A stretch of 64,000 nt of DNA. Source: AP-15 sp963775875 (GTDB taxonomy: Bacteria; Pseudomonadota; Alphaproteobacteria; ATCC43930; CGMCC-115725). A program made the position numbers and the translations under genes. Below, piece after piece: positions 25,759-33,680 of the stretch. Position 1 is the first letter of the stretch. The number at the start of each line of letters is the position of its first letter. The DNA is taken from the NCBI GenBank assembly GCA_963775875.1, contig CAVZKP010000014.1, positions 186,001-250,000 of the forward strand. The letters run 5' to 3'. The notes beneath the pieces were generated by a model. The model ran no database searches. It was given only the letters and a program-made list of their open reading frames with translations, and was not told the DNA's origin.

Positions 25759-26898
25759 ATGGATATCAGCTTTAGCGAAGAGCAGGAGCTGCTGCGCGAA
25801 ACTGCGCGAAAGTTCCTCGACGCCGAATGCGACAGCCGGTTCGTGCGGGCCCGCATGGCCGAGCCGGCGGCGGTCACCGACGAATTCTGGCAAAAACTCG
25901 CCGAACAGGGCTGGCTTGGCATCGTCTATTCGGAAGCGGATGACGGCAGCGGGCTCGGGCTGGTCGATCTAGTCGTGCTAATGGAGGAAATGGGGCGCCG
26001 GGTCATGCCCGGACCGTTTCTGTCGACGGTATTGCTCGGCGGTGCCGCCATTGCCGAAGCCGGGACACCGGCGCAACGGCGGGAGTGGCTGCCGAAAATC
26101 ACCGCCGGCAAGGCCAAGGCGGCGCTCGCCTGGACCGAGCCCAATCTGCGCTGGGACGGCGGCGGCATCAGTTTGCCGGCGCGCGAGACGGGCGGCGGCT
26201 TCACGCTGTCGGGAACCAAGCTCTTCGTCGGCGACGCGCATCTGGCCGACATTCTGGTCATCGCTGCGCGCACTCGCGACGGCAGCACAATGGAGGATGG
26301 CGTCAGCCTGTTCCTGATGCCGCGGGACACGCCCGGCCTGACCGTCGCCTTGATGCCGACGATCGACGAGACTCGAAAGCTGTGTGAGGTCAGGCTCGAC
26401 CACGTGGCGCTGCCGGCTTTGGCGCTCCTCGGCGAAAAACACCAAGGCTGGGCGCCGCTGTCGCGGGTCGTGGCACGGGCGACCGTGGCGCTCTGCGCCG
26501 AGATGTGCGGCTCAGCACAGCAGGCGCTCGACATGACCGTCGACTACGCCAAGTTGCGCGTAGCCTTCGGCAAGCCGATCGGCAGCTATCAGGGGGTCAA
26601 GCACCAGGCCGCCGACATGCTGGTGGCGATCGAAAACGCCAAATCCTTGACCTATTACGCCGCCTGGGCACTGGATCAGGGCATGGATGACGGGCCGCTG
26701 GCGGTAGCGATGGCCAAGGCCGCCGCCTCGGATATGGCGCGCAAGATCGCCGGCACCGGCATCCAACTGCATGGCGGCATCGGCATGACCTGGGAGCACG
26801 ATTTGCAGCTCTATTTCAAGCGCGCCAAGGCCAGCGAGGTCGCCTTTGGCGACGCCACCTGGCACCGCGAGCGCGTCGCCCGCCTGTTCGGTCCATGA
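25759..26898 (+). CDS. Acyl-CoA dehydrogenase (second of tandem pair)
   Basis: A 379-residue acyl-CoA dehydrogenase-fold protein. MDISFSEEQELLRETARKFLDAEC begins it; ALAWTEPNLRWDGGG replaces the usual FAD-binding loop and is degenerate; the C-terminal LHGGIGMTWEHDLQLYFKRAKA carries the catalytic-Glu segment. The weak FAD loop here and the strong one in its neighbour fit a two-subunit enzyme in which each chain supplies part of the site. It starts two bases after the upstream stop. Confidence 0.9.
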   Translation: MDISFSEEQELLRETARKFLDAECDSRFVRARMAEPAAVTDEFWQKLAEQGWLGIVYSEADDGSGLGLVDLVVLMEEMGRRVMPGPFLSTVLLGGAAIAEAGTPAQRREWLPKITAGKAKAALAWTEPNLRWDGGGISLPARETGGGFTLSGTKLFVGDAHLADILVIAARTRDGSTMEDGVSLFLMPRDTPGLTVALMPTIDETRKLCEVRLDHVALPALALLGEKHQGWAPLSRVVARATVALCAEMCGSAQQALDMTVDYAKLRVAFGKPIGSYQGVKHQAADMLVAIENAKSLTYYAAWALDQGMDDGPLAVAMAKAAASDMARKIAGTGIQLHGGIGMTWEHDLQLYFKRAKASEVAFGDATWHRERVARLFGP

Positions 26899-26940
26899 TC
26901 CGCTTCCGCACCGTCCCGCAGGTGGCCGCGGGCGGCTGAG

Positions 26941-27999
26941 TTGTCGTCGCCGATCGCCAGACGCAACAATTTCGATGCGCTGCGCCTCGTCGCCGCGGTT
27001 TCGGTCATCTTCTCGCATTCTTTTCTGATCGCCGAGGGCACGCAACGGCACGAATGGCTGGTGCTGCTGACCGGCAGCCAATCGATCCTCGGCCTTTGCG
27101 GCGTGTTCGTGTTTTTCGCGATCAGCGGGTTTCTGGTCACGCAGAGCTTCGAGACGACCGGCGATCCGCTGCGGTTCCTCGCCAAGCGTGCGTTGCGCAT
27201 CTTCCCCGGCCTCTTCATCGCCACCACGCTGTCGGCGTTCGTGCTGGCGCCTTTGGTGACCACCCTGGAGCCGAGCGCCTATTTCAGCCAGCCGGCCCCG
27301 TACCGCTATGTCGTCGGCAACACCTTGCTCGATCCAGGCGTGCACGAATTGCCGGGGGTGATGTTCGTCAACAATCCGGTGGGCCTCGAAATCAACGGGT
27401 CGATGTGGACCTTGCGCATCGAGTTCATCATGTATCTGATGGTGCTCGGGCTCGGCGTGGCCCGGCTGCTGACCCTGCCCGTGATCATGATGCTGTTGGC
27501 GCTCGGCATCGCTTGCCTGCATTTTCAGGCGCTCGACCTGCTCGGCGGCTGGGGCTGGCTGCTCGGCTTTTTCGCCGCCGGCATGGTTCTCTACAAATTG
27601 CGCGATAGCCGCGTCTTTGACGGCCGCATCGCGCTGCTGGCGCTGGCCGGGCTCATCCTCAGTGTGCCCTTGCGCGAGTTCATCCCGCTGTTTCCGCTGT
27701 TCGGCTGCTATCTGGCGCTGTGGCTGGCGCTGAGCCCGCGCCTGCCGGTGATCCCGGCGGCACGGTTCGGCGATCTCTCCTATGGCCTCTACATTTATGG
27801 CTGGCCGGTCGAGCAGGCGGCGATCTGGCTGACCGGCGGCCGGGCCGCGTGGTGGCAGGTGTTCGCGATCGCGTTGCCGGCGACCGCGGCATTCGCCTTT
27901 CTGTCTTGGCACCTGATCGAGCGGCCGGCTCTCCGGCTCAAGCCGGGCGCGCGGCGGCGCGCCGCCCTCCCCGCCGCTGCCGCGCCCCAGCAGGCGTGA
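26941..27999 (+). CDS. Acyltransferase-3 family membrane protein
   Basis: A 352-residue integral membrane O-acyltransferase of the OatA/ExoZ type. The start is probably TTG 26941, with MSSPIARRNNFDALRLVAAVSVIFSHSF: the R-x-x-x-x-DALR start and catalytic His in the first helix are family hallmarks. FFAISGFLVTQSF and FLAKRALRIFPGLF follow, then about ten hydrophobic helices, ending SYGLYIYGWPVEQA and FLSWHLIERPAL. It probably acylates a surface polysaccharide or lipid. It lies 42 bp after the dehydrogenase pair but is unlikely to share their pathway. Confidence 0.88.
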   Translation: MSSPIARRNNFDALRLVAAVSVIFSHSFLIAEGTQRHEWLVLLTGSQSILGLCGVFVFFAISGFLVTQSFETTGDPLRFLAKRALRIFPGLFIATTLSAFVLAPLVTTLEPSAYFSQPAPYRYVVGNTLLDPGVHELPGVMFVNNPVGLEINGSMWTLRIEFIMYLMVLGLGVARLLTLPVIMMLLALGIACLHFQALDLLGGWGWLLGFFAAGMVLYKLRDSRVFDGRIALLALAGLILSVPLREFIPLFPLFGCYLALWLALSPRLPVIPAARFGDLSYGLYIYGWPVEQAAIWLTGGRAAWWQVFAIALPATAAFAFLSWHLIERPALRLKPGARRRAALPAAAAPQQA

Positions 28000-28085
28000 C
28001 CCCTCCCATCGTCGAGAGACTGGCGCCGGGGTTCGCTCCGCCATTAGTATGCGCCCCATCATCCAATCGCCCGGGAGCGACAGCG

Positions 28086-28436
28086 ATGCGGGTACACAAC
28101 CTCTATGCCGATGCGAACGGCCAATCACATTGGCGCGACGTCGAGATCGAATGGGTCGAGGAGACCCCGGCCGGCAAATTGTCGAAGCGCCTGCCGGCCA
28201 CCGGCATTATCTTTCGCGAGGTGCCGCCGACCTACGATCTCGACTGGCACCCAGCGCCGCGGCGGCAATACATCATCAATCTGGACGCTGGCGTGCAGAT
28301 CACCGCGAGCGATGGCGAGGCGCGCAGGATCGGCGCCGGCGAGGTCGTCCTGGTCGAGGACACCACCGGCAAGGGGCATCTGTCGAAAGCGCTCGAAGGC
28401 AAGATCCGCAATTGCATCTTCGTACCTGTCGAATAA
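28086..28436 (+). CDS. Small cupin-fold protein
   Basis: A 116-residue single cupin domain. The segment WHPAPRRQYIINLDAGVQITASDGEARRIGAGEVVLVEDTTGKGHLSKAL matches the two cupin beta motifs, with a HP...Q metal-site remnant and GEVVLVEDTTGKGH in the second motif. Too small to be a full dioxygenase, it may bind a metal or small ligand. The start at 28086 is within family expectations. It is followed after 11 bases by the FAH-family gene, so both are in one operon. Confidence 0.82.
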   Translation: MRVHNLYADANGQSHWRDVEIEWVEETPAGKLSKRLPATGIIFREVPPTYDLDWHPAPRRQYIINLDAGVQITASDGEARRIGAGEVVLVEDTTGKGHLSKALEGKIRNCIFVPVE

Positions 28437-28447
28437 GGGAGGCTGAG

Positions 28448-29398
28448 GTGAGGCTGCTGTATTTCGACGATTACAAGCTGGGCGTGCTGAAGGGCGACAA
28501 TGTCGTCGACGTTTCGTCCATCGTGAGGGACATCCCACATACCGGACCCGGTGATCTGATCAACGGGCTGATCGCGCGGTTCGACCAGTATCGCGGCAAG
28601 CTCGAAGACGCGGCGGCGAGCGGCAAGGGCGTGCCATTGGCTTCGGTCAAGATCCGCCCGCCGCTGCCCAAGCCGGACAATATCGACTGCATGGCCGTCA
28701 ACTATATGGAGGACGGCACCCGCAGTGCGCCGGCGCCGATCAATGCATTCCAAAAGACAGCGAACGCGATCTGCGGACCCGGCGATACGATGGTATTGCC
28801 CGATGCGCCGGCGACGATTTTCGAGGGCGAAGCCGAACTGGCGCTCGTGATCGGCAAAAAGGCGAGCAACGTCAAAGCCGCCGACGCGATGGACTATGTC
28901 TTTGGCTATACCTGCTTTATCGACGGGTCGGCGCGCGGCCTGCCGGCCCCCGGCTTTTTTGCCATGAAGTCGCGCGACACCTTCGCCCCGATCGGACCTT
29001 GCATCGTGACCAAGGATGAGATCCCGGACCCGCAAAAATTGCAGATCCGGCTATCGAACAACGGCACCCTGATGCAGAATTTCAACACTAGCGACATGGC
29101 GCACAAGATCCCGCGCTGCATCGAGTGGCTGACCTCTATCCACGCTTTGGAGCCTGGCGATATCGTCGCCACCGGCACCAATCATCGCGGGCTCAACCCG
29201 TTCATGGATGGCGACAAGATCGAGCTCGAAATCGAGGGCGTCGGGAAGCTCGCCTTCAACGTCAAGGATGAGCTGAACCGCAAATGGGAGCGGCGGACGC
29301 GGCTGCAGATGCACGAGCAGGCGGCGCAAAAGACGCCGGGGGCCTATCCCGACATCACCCCGCAAATCTCCGGCAAATACGCGCCGAACGCGCGCTGA
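28448..29398 (+). CDS. Fumarylacetoacetate hydrolase (FAH) family protein
   Basis: A 316-residue FAH-fold enzyme, a family that hydrolyses or decarboxylates beta-diketo acids using a divalent metal. The metal and substrate site appear in NAICGPGDTMVLPDAPATIFEGEAELALVIGKKA, FGYTCFIDGSARGL and FAMKSRDTFAPIGPCIVTKDEI, and the C-terminal LEPGDIVATGTNHRGLNPFMDGD closes the fold. The GTG at 28448 is preceded by GGGAGG at a good distance, so I prefer it to earlier in-frame starts. The cupin upstream and aminotransferase downstream suggest aromatic or amino-acid-derived substrates. Confidence 0.9.
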   Translation: MRLLYFDDYKLGVLKGDNVVDVSSIVRDIPHTGPGDLINGLIARFDQYRGKLEDAAASGKGVPLASVKIRPPLPKPDNIDCMAVNYMEDGTRSAPAPINAFQKTANAICGPGDTMVLPDAPATIFEGEAELALVIGKKASNVKAADAMDYVFGYTCFIDGSARGLPAPGFFAMKSRDTFAPIGPCIVTKDEIPDPQKLQIRLSNNGTLMQNFNTSDMAHKIPRCIEWLTSIHALEPGDIVATGTNHRGLNPFMDGDKIELEIEGVGKLAFNVKDELNRKWERRTRLQMHEQAAQKTPGAYPDITPQISGKYAPNAR

Positions 29399-29420
29399 CG
29401 CCAAAGAAATTCCCGAGACG

Positions 29421-29508
29421 CGTCATGGCCGGATTTGTTCCGGCCATCCACGCCTTCCAATACCAGCAAAGGGAAGACGGGGATCACCGGTCGAGCCCGG
29501 TGATGACG
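29421..29508. repeat. Composite intergenic palindromic element
   Basis: An 88 bp element fills most of the gap between the FAH and aminotransferase genes. It holds a hairpin ATGGCCGGA-TTTGT-TCCGGCCAT (29425-29447), a second hairpin ATCACCGG-TCGAGC-CCGGTGAT (29483-29504), and an outer inverted repeat CGTCAT...ATGACG at its ends. The nested layout is that of the mosaic repeats common in alphaproteobacterial intergenic DNA. In RNA it would fold into a clover-like structure between two co-oriented genes. Confidence 0.6.
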
Positions 29509-29545
29509 CTGCGGCGGGCAAGTGCATCACGAGGAACGAAGAACC

Positions 29546-30790
29546 ATGGCCGCCACCGGTTTCGCCTACAGCCATCTGTTCAACACGGACCTGCCGCCGG
29601 CGGCGCCGCGCTGGACCGGTTTTCCCAAATACAATTTCATCGGCGGCCATAACGATCCGGAGCATGTGCCGGCAGCGGCGCTCGCCGCAGCGGCCGAGGC
29701 GGTGCTAAGGCGCGACGGCGCCGACCTCGCCCTTTACAACCCGCACGGCCCGCAGGGATTCCGCGCCACCCGCGAATTCGTCGTCGGCAAGGTCGCCGCG
29801 CGCGGCATCCATTGCTCGCCCGACGAGGTGCTGATCACCTCCGGCTCCGGCCAGGGCCTCGACCTGGTCAACCGGGTGCTGCTCGAGCGCGGCGACACGG
29901 TGATCCTCGAGGAATTCACCTATGGCGGCGCGCTGACCAAGCTCCAGCGCCTCGGCGTCACGGTCGTCGGTGCGCCGCTCGACGATGACGGGCTGCGGAT
30001 CGACGCCCTGGCGCGAATCCTCGATGATCTCAAGCGCAAGGGGACCGTGCCCAAGTACATCTATACGATCCCGACCGTGCAGAACCCGACCGGCTCGATC
30101 CTGCCGCTCGACCGCCGCCACGCGCTGCTCGGCCTTGCCAGACAGCACGGCGTGCCGATCTTCGAGGACGAGTGCTACGCCGATCTGGTGTGGAGCGATG
30201 GTTCGCCGCCGGCGATCTATTCGCTGGACCCGAGCCAGGTGATCCATGTCGGCTCGTTTTCGAAAACCCTGGCTCCGGCATTGCGCCTCGGCTACGTCGT
30301 CGCCGACTGGGCGGTCATGAGCCGGCTGGTCGGAGTGAAGCGGGAGACCGACAGCGGCACCGGCGCGCTCGAGCAGATGGTTGTCGCCGAATATTTCGCG
30401 CAGAGCTTCAACGAGCATGTCGGCGAACTGACCGGGGTACTGAAGGAAAAGCTCGACACGATGGTCGACGCGCTCGAACGCGAGTTCGGCACCTCGGTCG
30501 AGAAAATGTGGCGGCCCAAGGGCGGCATTTTTCTTTGGATCAAATTGCCCAACCGGGTCGACGTGACCAAGCTGGTGGGGCCCGCGGCGAAAGCCGGCCT
30601 CGTCTTTAACCCCGGCCCCGAATGGTCGTGCAACCCGGCTGAGACGAAATCGCATATGCGGCTCTGTTTCGCCTTGCCCTCAAAGGACGAGATCCGCAAC
30701 GGCGTCGCCGCTCTGTCGCGAGTTTGCTACGAAGAAACCGGCATCCCCGAACAAAGCGCCAACATCCGCCGCACTCCTGCTTCCGGCTGA
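29546..30790 (+). CDS. PLP-dependent aminotransferase, class I/II (2-aminoadipate/MocR-like)
   Basis: A 414-residue aminotransferase. Family segments include LYNPHGPQGFRATREFVVGK, ITSGSGQGLDLVNRVLLERGDTVILEE, IYTIPTVQNPTGSILPLDRR, PIFEDECYADLVW and the PLP lysine in HVGSFSKTLAPALRLGYV. GIFLWIKLP and NPGPEWSCNP near the C-terminus bind the substrate carboxylate. Closest known types are 2-aminoadipate and aromatic aminotransferases. The ATG at 29546 follows GAGGAACGAAG. Confidence 0.9.
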   Translation: MAATGFAYSHLFNTDLPPAAPRWTGFPKYNFIGGHNDPEHVPAAALAAAAEAVLRRDGADLALYNPHGPQGFRATREFVVGKVAARGIHCSPDEVLITSGSGQGLDLVNRVLLERGDTVILEEFTYGGALTKLQRLGVTVVGAPLDDDGLRIDALARILDDLKRKGTVPKYIYTIPTVQNPTGSILPLDRRHALLGLARQHGVPIFEDECYADLVWSDGSPPAIYSLDPSQVIHVGSFSKTLAPALRLGYVVADWAVMSRLVGVKRETDSGTGALEQMVVAEYFAQSFNEHVGELTGVLKEKLDTMVDALEREFGTSVEKMWRPKGGIFLWIKLPNRVDVTKLVGPAAKAGLVFNPGPEWSCNPAETKSHMRLCFALPSKDEIRNGVAALSRVCYEETGIPEQSANIRRTPASG

Positions 30791-30808
30791 GATTGGTGGC
30801 CGGCGGGA

Positions 30809-30826
30809 CGCGGCCGAATGGCCGCG
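30809..30826. terminator. Hairpin between convergent genes
   Basis: CGCGGCC-GAAT-GGCCGCG forms a 7 bp GC stem with a tetraloop in the 63 bp gap where the aminotransferase and amidohydrolase genes converge. It could end transcription from both sides, but no T-run follows, so an intrinsic terminator is not proven. Confidence 0.4.
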
Positions 30827-30853
30827 CCACGCAGCGGCAGCTTCTCGGGCGGG

Positions 30854-31975
30854 CTATTGCAGCCCGTAAAAGCCCATCGCGCCGCCGGCCATGACTTGGT
30901 GGCGCATTTCCGGCGAAGCATCGGCCAAGCGGTCGATGATCATCTTCGGCGCGCCGGGGAAGAAACCGTCGCGGTGCGGGTAGTCGGTTGCCCACAGGAT
31001 CTTGTGCGGGCCGATGTAATCAGCCAGCACCTTTAGGCTGCCTTCGACCGGCTCGAACGAGATCCAGCAATTGCGCTGAAAGAGTTCGCTCGGGCGCGTC
31101 GAAAGGCCGGAATCGTTGAAGCCCTGATCGTCGAAATGGCGGTCCATGCGGTCGAGCCACGGTGCGATCCAGCCGCCGCCCGATTCGAGAAAGCCGATGC
31201 GGATTTTCGGGTGCCGCTCGCACACTCCGCCCCAGATCACGCTCATCGCCGCCAGCATCATCTCCATCGTGTGGCTGATGATGTGCTGGGCGCCGCGGCC
31301 CTCGAAGCGGTCGACGCCGACCGTCGGCATGCCGCTGTTTCCGCCCTCGTGGAAGCCGATCGCGAAATCGAGATCCTCGGCCGCCTGCCAGAACGGCTCG
31401 TAATGCGGGTCGTGGATCATCTTATTGTTGTAGGGGTTGGGTCGGATGAAGCCGCCACGGAAGCCGAGTTCCTTTCTGGCGAAGCGCATTTCGCCGATCG
31501 CCAAGTCGACCGACTGCATCGGCAGCATGGCGATGCCGAACAGACGGTCGGGATAGGGTTTGCAATAGTCGGCGAGCCAGCGGTTGTAGGCGCGGCACAT
31601 CGCGGCGGCGAGCGGCGGGTCCTGCACCGCGCCGGCGAACAGGCCCATGCTCGGGTACAGAAAGACCGCGTCGATGCCGTCGAGGTCCATGTCAGGGATG
31701 CGCTTATGCGGGTCGAACCCGCCCGGGCGCCCTTCGGTATAGGTCATGGTCGAAGCCTGGACCAGACCCTGGCGCGCACCGACACCGCCGATTCCGCCCA
31801 TGCCTTGCTGGCTTCCCAAAATCTGCTCCTCGATCAGCAGCATTTCCCTGCCGTCATTGTTGAGGATCAGCCGCGGGGCCCGGTCGCGAAAGGCCGGTGC
31901 CATGTAGTCGTTCCACAGCGTGGTCGGCTCCAGCACATGACCATCGGCATCGATAACATTGTAGACGCGACTCAT
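30854..31975 (-). CDS. Amidohydrolase-2 (ACMSD-like) metal-dependent hydrolase/decarboxylase
   Basis: A 373-residue TIM-barrel enzyme of the amidohydrolase-2 family, related to ACMSD and other aromatic-acid decarboxylases. VIDADGHVLEPTTLW supplies the first metal motif. ALFLYPSMGLFAG-like text (AVFLYPSMGLFAGAV), RGGFIRPNPYNNKM, FAIGFHEGG with a metal His and ILWATDYPHRDGFFPGAPK with the catalytic Asp are in family order. The ATG at 31975 follows GGAGCGGG. It probably decarboxylates or hydrolyses a cyclic carboxylate. Divergent from the 32106 gene with a 130 bp gap. Confidence 0.88.
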   Translation of the reverse strand: MSRVYNVIDADGHVLEPTTLWNDYMAPAFRDRAPRLILNNDGREMLLIEEQILGSQQGMGGIGGVGARQGLVQASTMTYTEGRPGGFDPHKRIPDMDLDGIDAVFLYPSMGLFAGAVQDPPLAAAMCRAYNRWLADYCKPYPDRLFGIAMLPMQSVDLAIGEMRFARKELGFRGGFIRPNPYNNKMIHDPHYEPFWQAAEDLDFAIGFHEGGNSGMPTVGVDRFEGRGAQHIISHTMEMMLAAMSVIWGGVCERHPKIRIGFLESGGGWIAPWLDRMDRHFDDQGFNDSGLSTRPSELFQRNCWISFEPVEGSLKVLADYIGPHKILWATDYPHRDGFFPGAPKMIIDRLADASPEMRHQVMAGGAMGFYGLQ

Positions 31976-32105
31976 GACCCGCTCCTTCCAGCCAGGCTTT
32001 GCGGCAATGGTAACGCAGCATCGCCGTGGCCGCCATCGCTTGTGCATTGAACGAGGGCAAGTGCGTGCTAGGGTCGGGCGACAGAAACGCATGGAGGATG
32101 CGGCA

Positions 32106-32774
32106 ATGGCCAAGACGCGCGGAACCGGACTGCTGATGGTGTGGACCGATATCGACGCCGGGTTCGAGGCCGAGTTCAACCGCTGGTACGATGAGGAGCA
32201 TCTGCCGCGGCTGCTGCAAATTCCCGGCTTTCTCAGCGCCGGCCGCTATACCGCGTTGAAGGGCGGCCCGAAATACCTGGCAATCTACGAACTCGAGGAC
32301 CACAACGTGCTGCGCAGCGGGGCCTACCTCAATTCGCTCAAATATCAGCCTTCGGCGCAGCGCCAGAAAACCGGGACCAGCCGGATCGGCCGCAACTTTC
32401 TACGCAACGCCTATCGGCAGATCTATCCGGTGCACACCCATCCGATCGAGCAGACCGCCGGTATGGCGCCGGTGCTGCAGATGGGGCGCATCGACGTTTC
32501 GAGCGCGGTCGAGGAGGAGTTCAACGCCTGGTACAATACGGTCTACATTCCGGGCTATCTGGCGGTGCCGGGCTGTATGGCGGCGCGCCGCTACGTTGCC
32601 GTCGAGGGGCAGCCGAAATACCTGACGCTCTACGAGTTCGAACACGCCAAGGTACCGGAGAGCGAGGCGTGGAGCCGGGCGCGGTCGAGCAATCCGTGGA
32701 CGCGGCGAATGTCGCCGAATCTGCGCCACGACGAAGGATCGCCCGGAGTCTACCAGCGCGTCTATCCGAAATAG
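32106..32774 (+). CDS. Tandem ferredoxin-like (EthD/DUF4286-like) two-domain protein
   Basis: A 222-residue protein formed by an internal duplication. The first copy has FEAEFNRWYDEEHLPRLLQIPGF, then SAGRYTALKGGPKYLAIYELED; the second has VEEEFNAWYNTVYIPGYLAVPGC, then AARRYVAVEGQPKYLTLYEFEH. Each matches a dimeric alpha-beta barrel unit, so the tandem should form a complete barrel in one chain. Relatives of this fold include EthD-like proteins and small monooxygenases. The ATG at 32106 follows GGAGGATGCG. It is divergent from the amidohydrolase gene. Catalytic residues are not obvious. Confidence 0.78.
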   Translation: MAKTRGTGLLMVWTDIDAGFEAEFNRWYDEEHLPRLLQIPGFLSAGRYTALKGGPKYLAIYELEDHNVLRSGAYLNSLKYQPSAQRQKTGTSRIGRNFLRNAYRQIYPVHTHPIEQTAGMAPVLQMGRIDVSSAVEEEFNAWYNTVYIPGYLAVPGCMAARRYVAVEGQPKYLTLYEFEHAKVPESEAWSRARSSNPWTRRMSPNLRHDEGSPGVYQRVYPK

Positions 32775-32819
32775 CTGCCGACATAACGATCGTGGATTGC
32801 TGGCGATCGGCCCGAGCGG

Positions 32820-33650
32820 TCAGGAGAACCCGACACGCCCGACCGCCGGCAGTTTCAGTCCGGGCGCCAGGAAATCAATGCCGATATTGAGACCGAGAAG
32901 GTTCAGCTCGATCCCCTCCTTCAGCGCGATCAGCAATCCGGCGAGACCGAACAGCGAAACCTGAACCCCGGTGCCGCTCGGCGCCGCGCCAAAGACCGCC
33001 CCGCCCGGCAGGAAATCCTTGCCGACCGCGTTGGCCGGCAGCGCCAGTCCGAGTTCGGGCACCCGGCGGCCGATATAGGCGGTGAAGGTGTTGCTGTTGG
33101 GTCCCGGCCAGGCGTGGTACCGAGACGGATAGGGGTAGCTCGCGACCGCCTCGCGAATCTTGTCGATGACCGGGTCGAATTCCGCGCCGCGGCGATCGAG
33201 CACCAGCGCCGGGCGGGCGCCGAACCAGTAATTGTCCGGCCCCATGCGGTCGAGCCGCACCGCCGGCGCACCGTTGGCGACGCCAAAGCCCAGCACCTCA
33301 TAGCGCGAATAGCGCGGCGCGTTGGCCGGCTTGATGGCGATCCAGGTGTGAACGGCAAAGACGCCGCGCCACGACACGGCCCGGGCGGCGTAGACCTGAA
33401 TCACCGCTTCGGGCGTCGTCGTCGGATCGGGGGCGAGCCCGGTCGGATCGCGCCGCGCCAGATACCACGGAACCGCGGCCGACCGGCCGAACATGCAGCT
33501 GCTCACCAGGACCGGCAGGACGAACAGAACGAGAAAAGATAGCCCGAGAGAGCGCCGCCAGCAGTTTGCCCGCGCCCCGGCTGCGCCAGAGCGGCCGCCG
33601 ATTTCAGCGGCCCGGCCATTTGCGCGGGAATGTCCATCGCCGACCATCAT
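32820..33650 (-). CDS. DUF3750 domain membrane-anchored protein
   Basis: A 276-residue DUF3750 protein. After an Arg/Gly-rich start comes a hydrophobic segment SLGLSFLVLFVLPVLVSSCMFG, a signal anchor or lipoprotein signal. The domain has VIQVYAARAVSWRGVFAVHTWIAIKP, RYEVLGFG, RYHAWPGPNSNTFTAYIGRRVPEL and a glycine-rich end. WPGPNSNTF with a preceding tryptophan/histidine pair resembles an NlpC/P60-like site, but the function is not established. It opens an accessory-looking stretch toward 37 kb. Confidence 0.82.
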   Translation of the reverse strand: MMVGDGHSRANGRAAEIGGRSGAAGARANCWRRSLGLSFLVLFVLPVLVSSCMFGRSAAVPWYLARRDPTGLAPDPTTTPEAVIQVYAARAVSWRGVFAVHTWIAIKPANAPRYSRYEVLGFGVANGAPAVRLDRMGPDNYWFGARPALVLDRRGAEFDPVIDKIREAVASYPYPSRYHAWPGPNSNTFTAYIGRRVPELGLALPANAVGKDFLPGGAVFGAAPSGTGVQVSLFGLAGLLIALKEGIELNLLGLNIGIDFLAPGLKLPAVGRVGFS

Positions 33651-33680
33651 GGCATAAGCCGAGGCGCCGAGGCACCGCGA

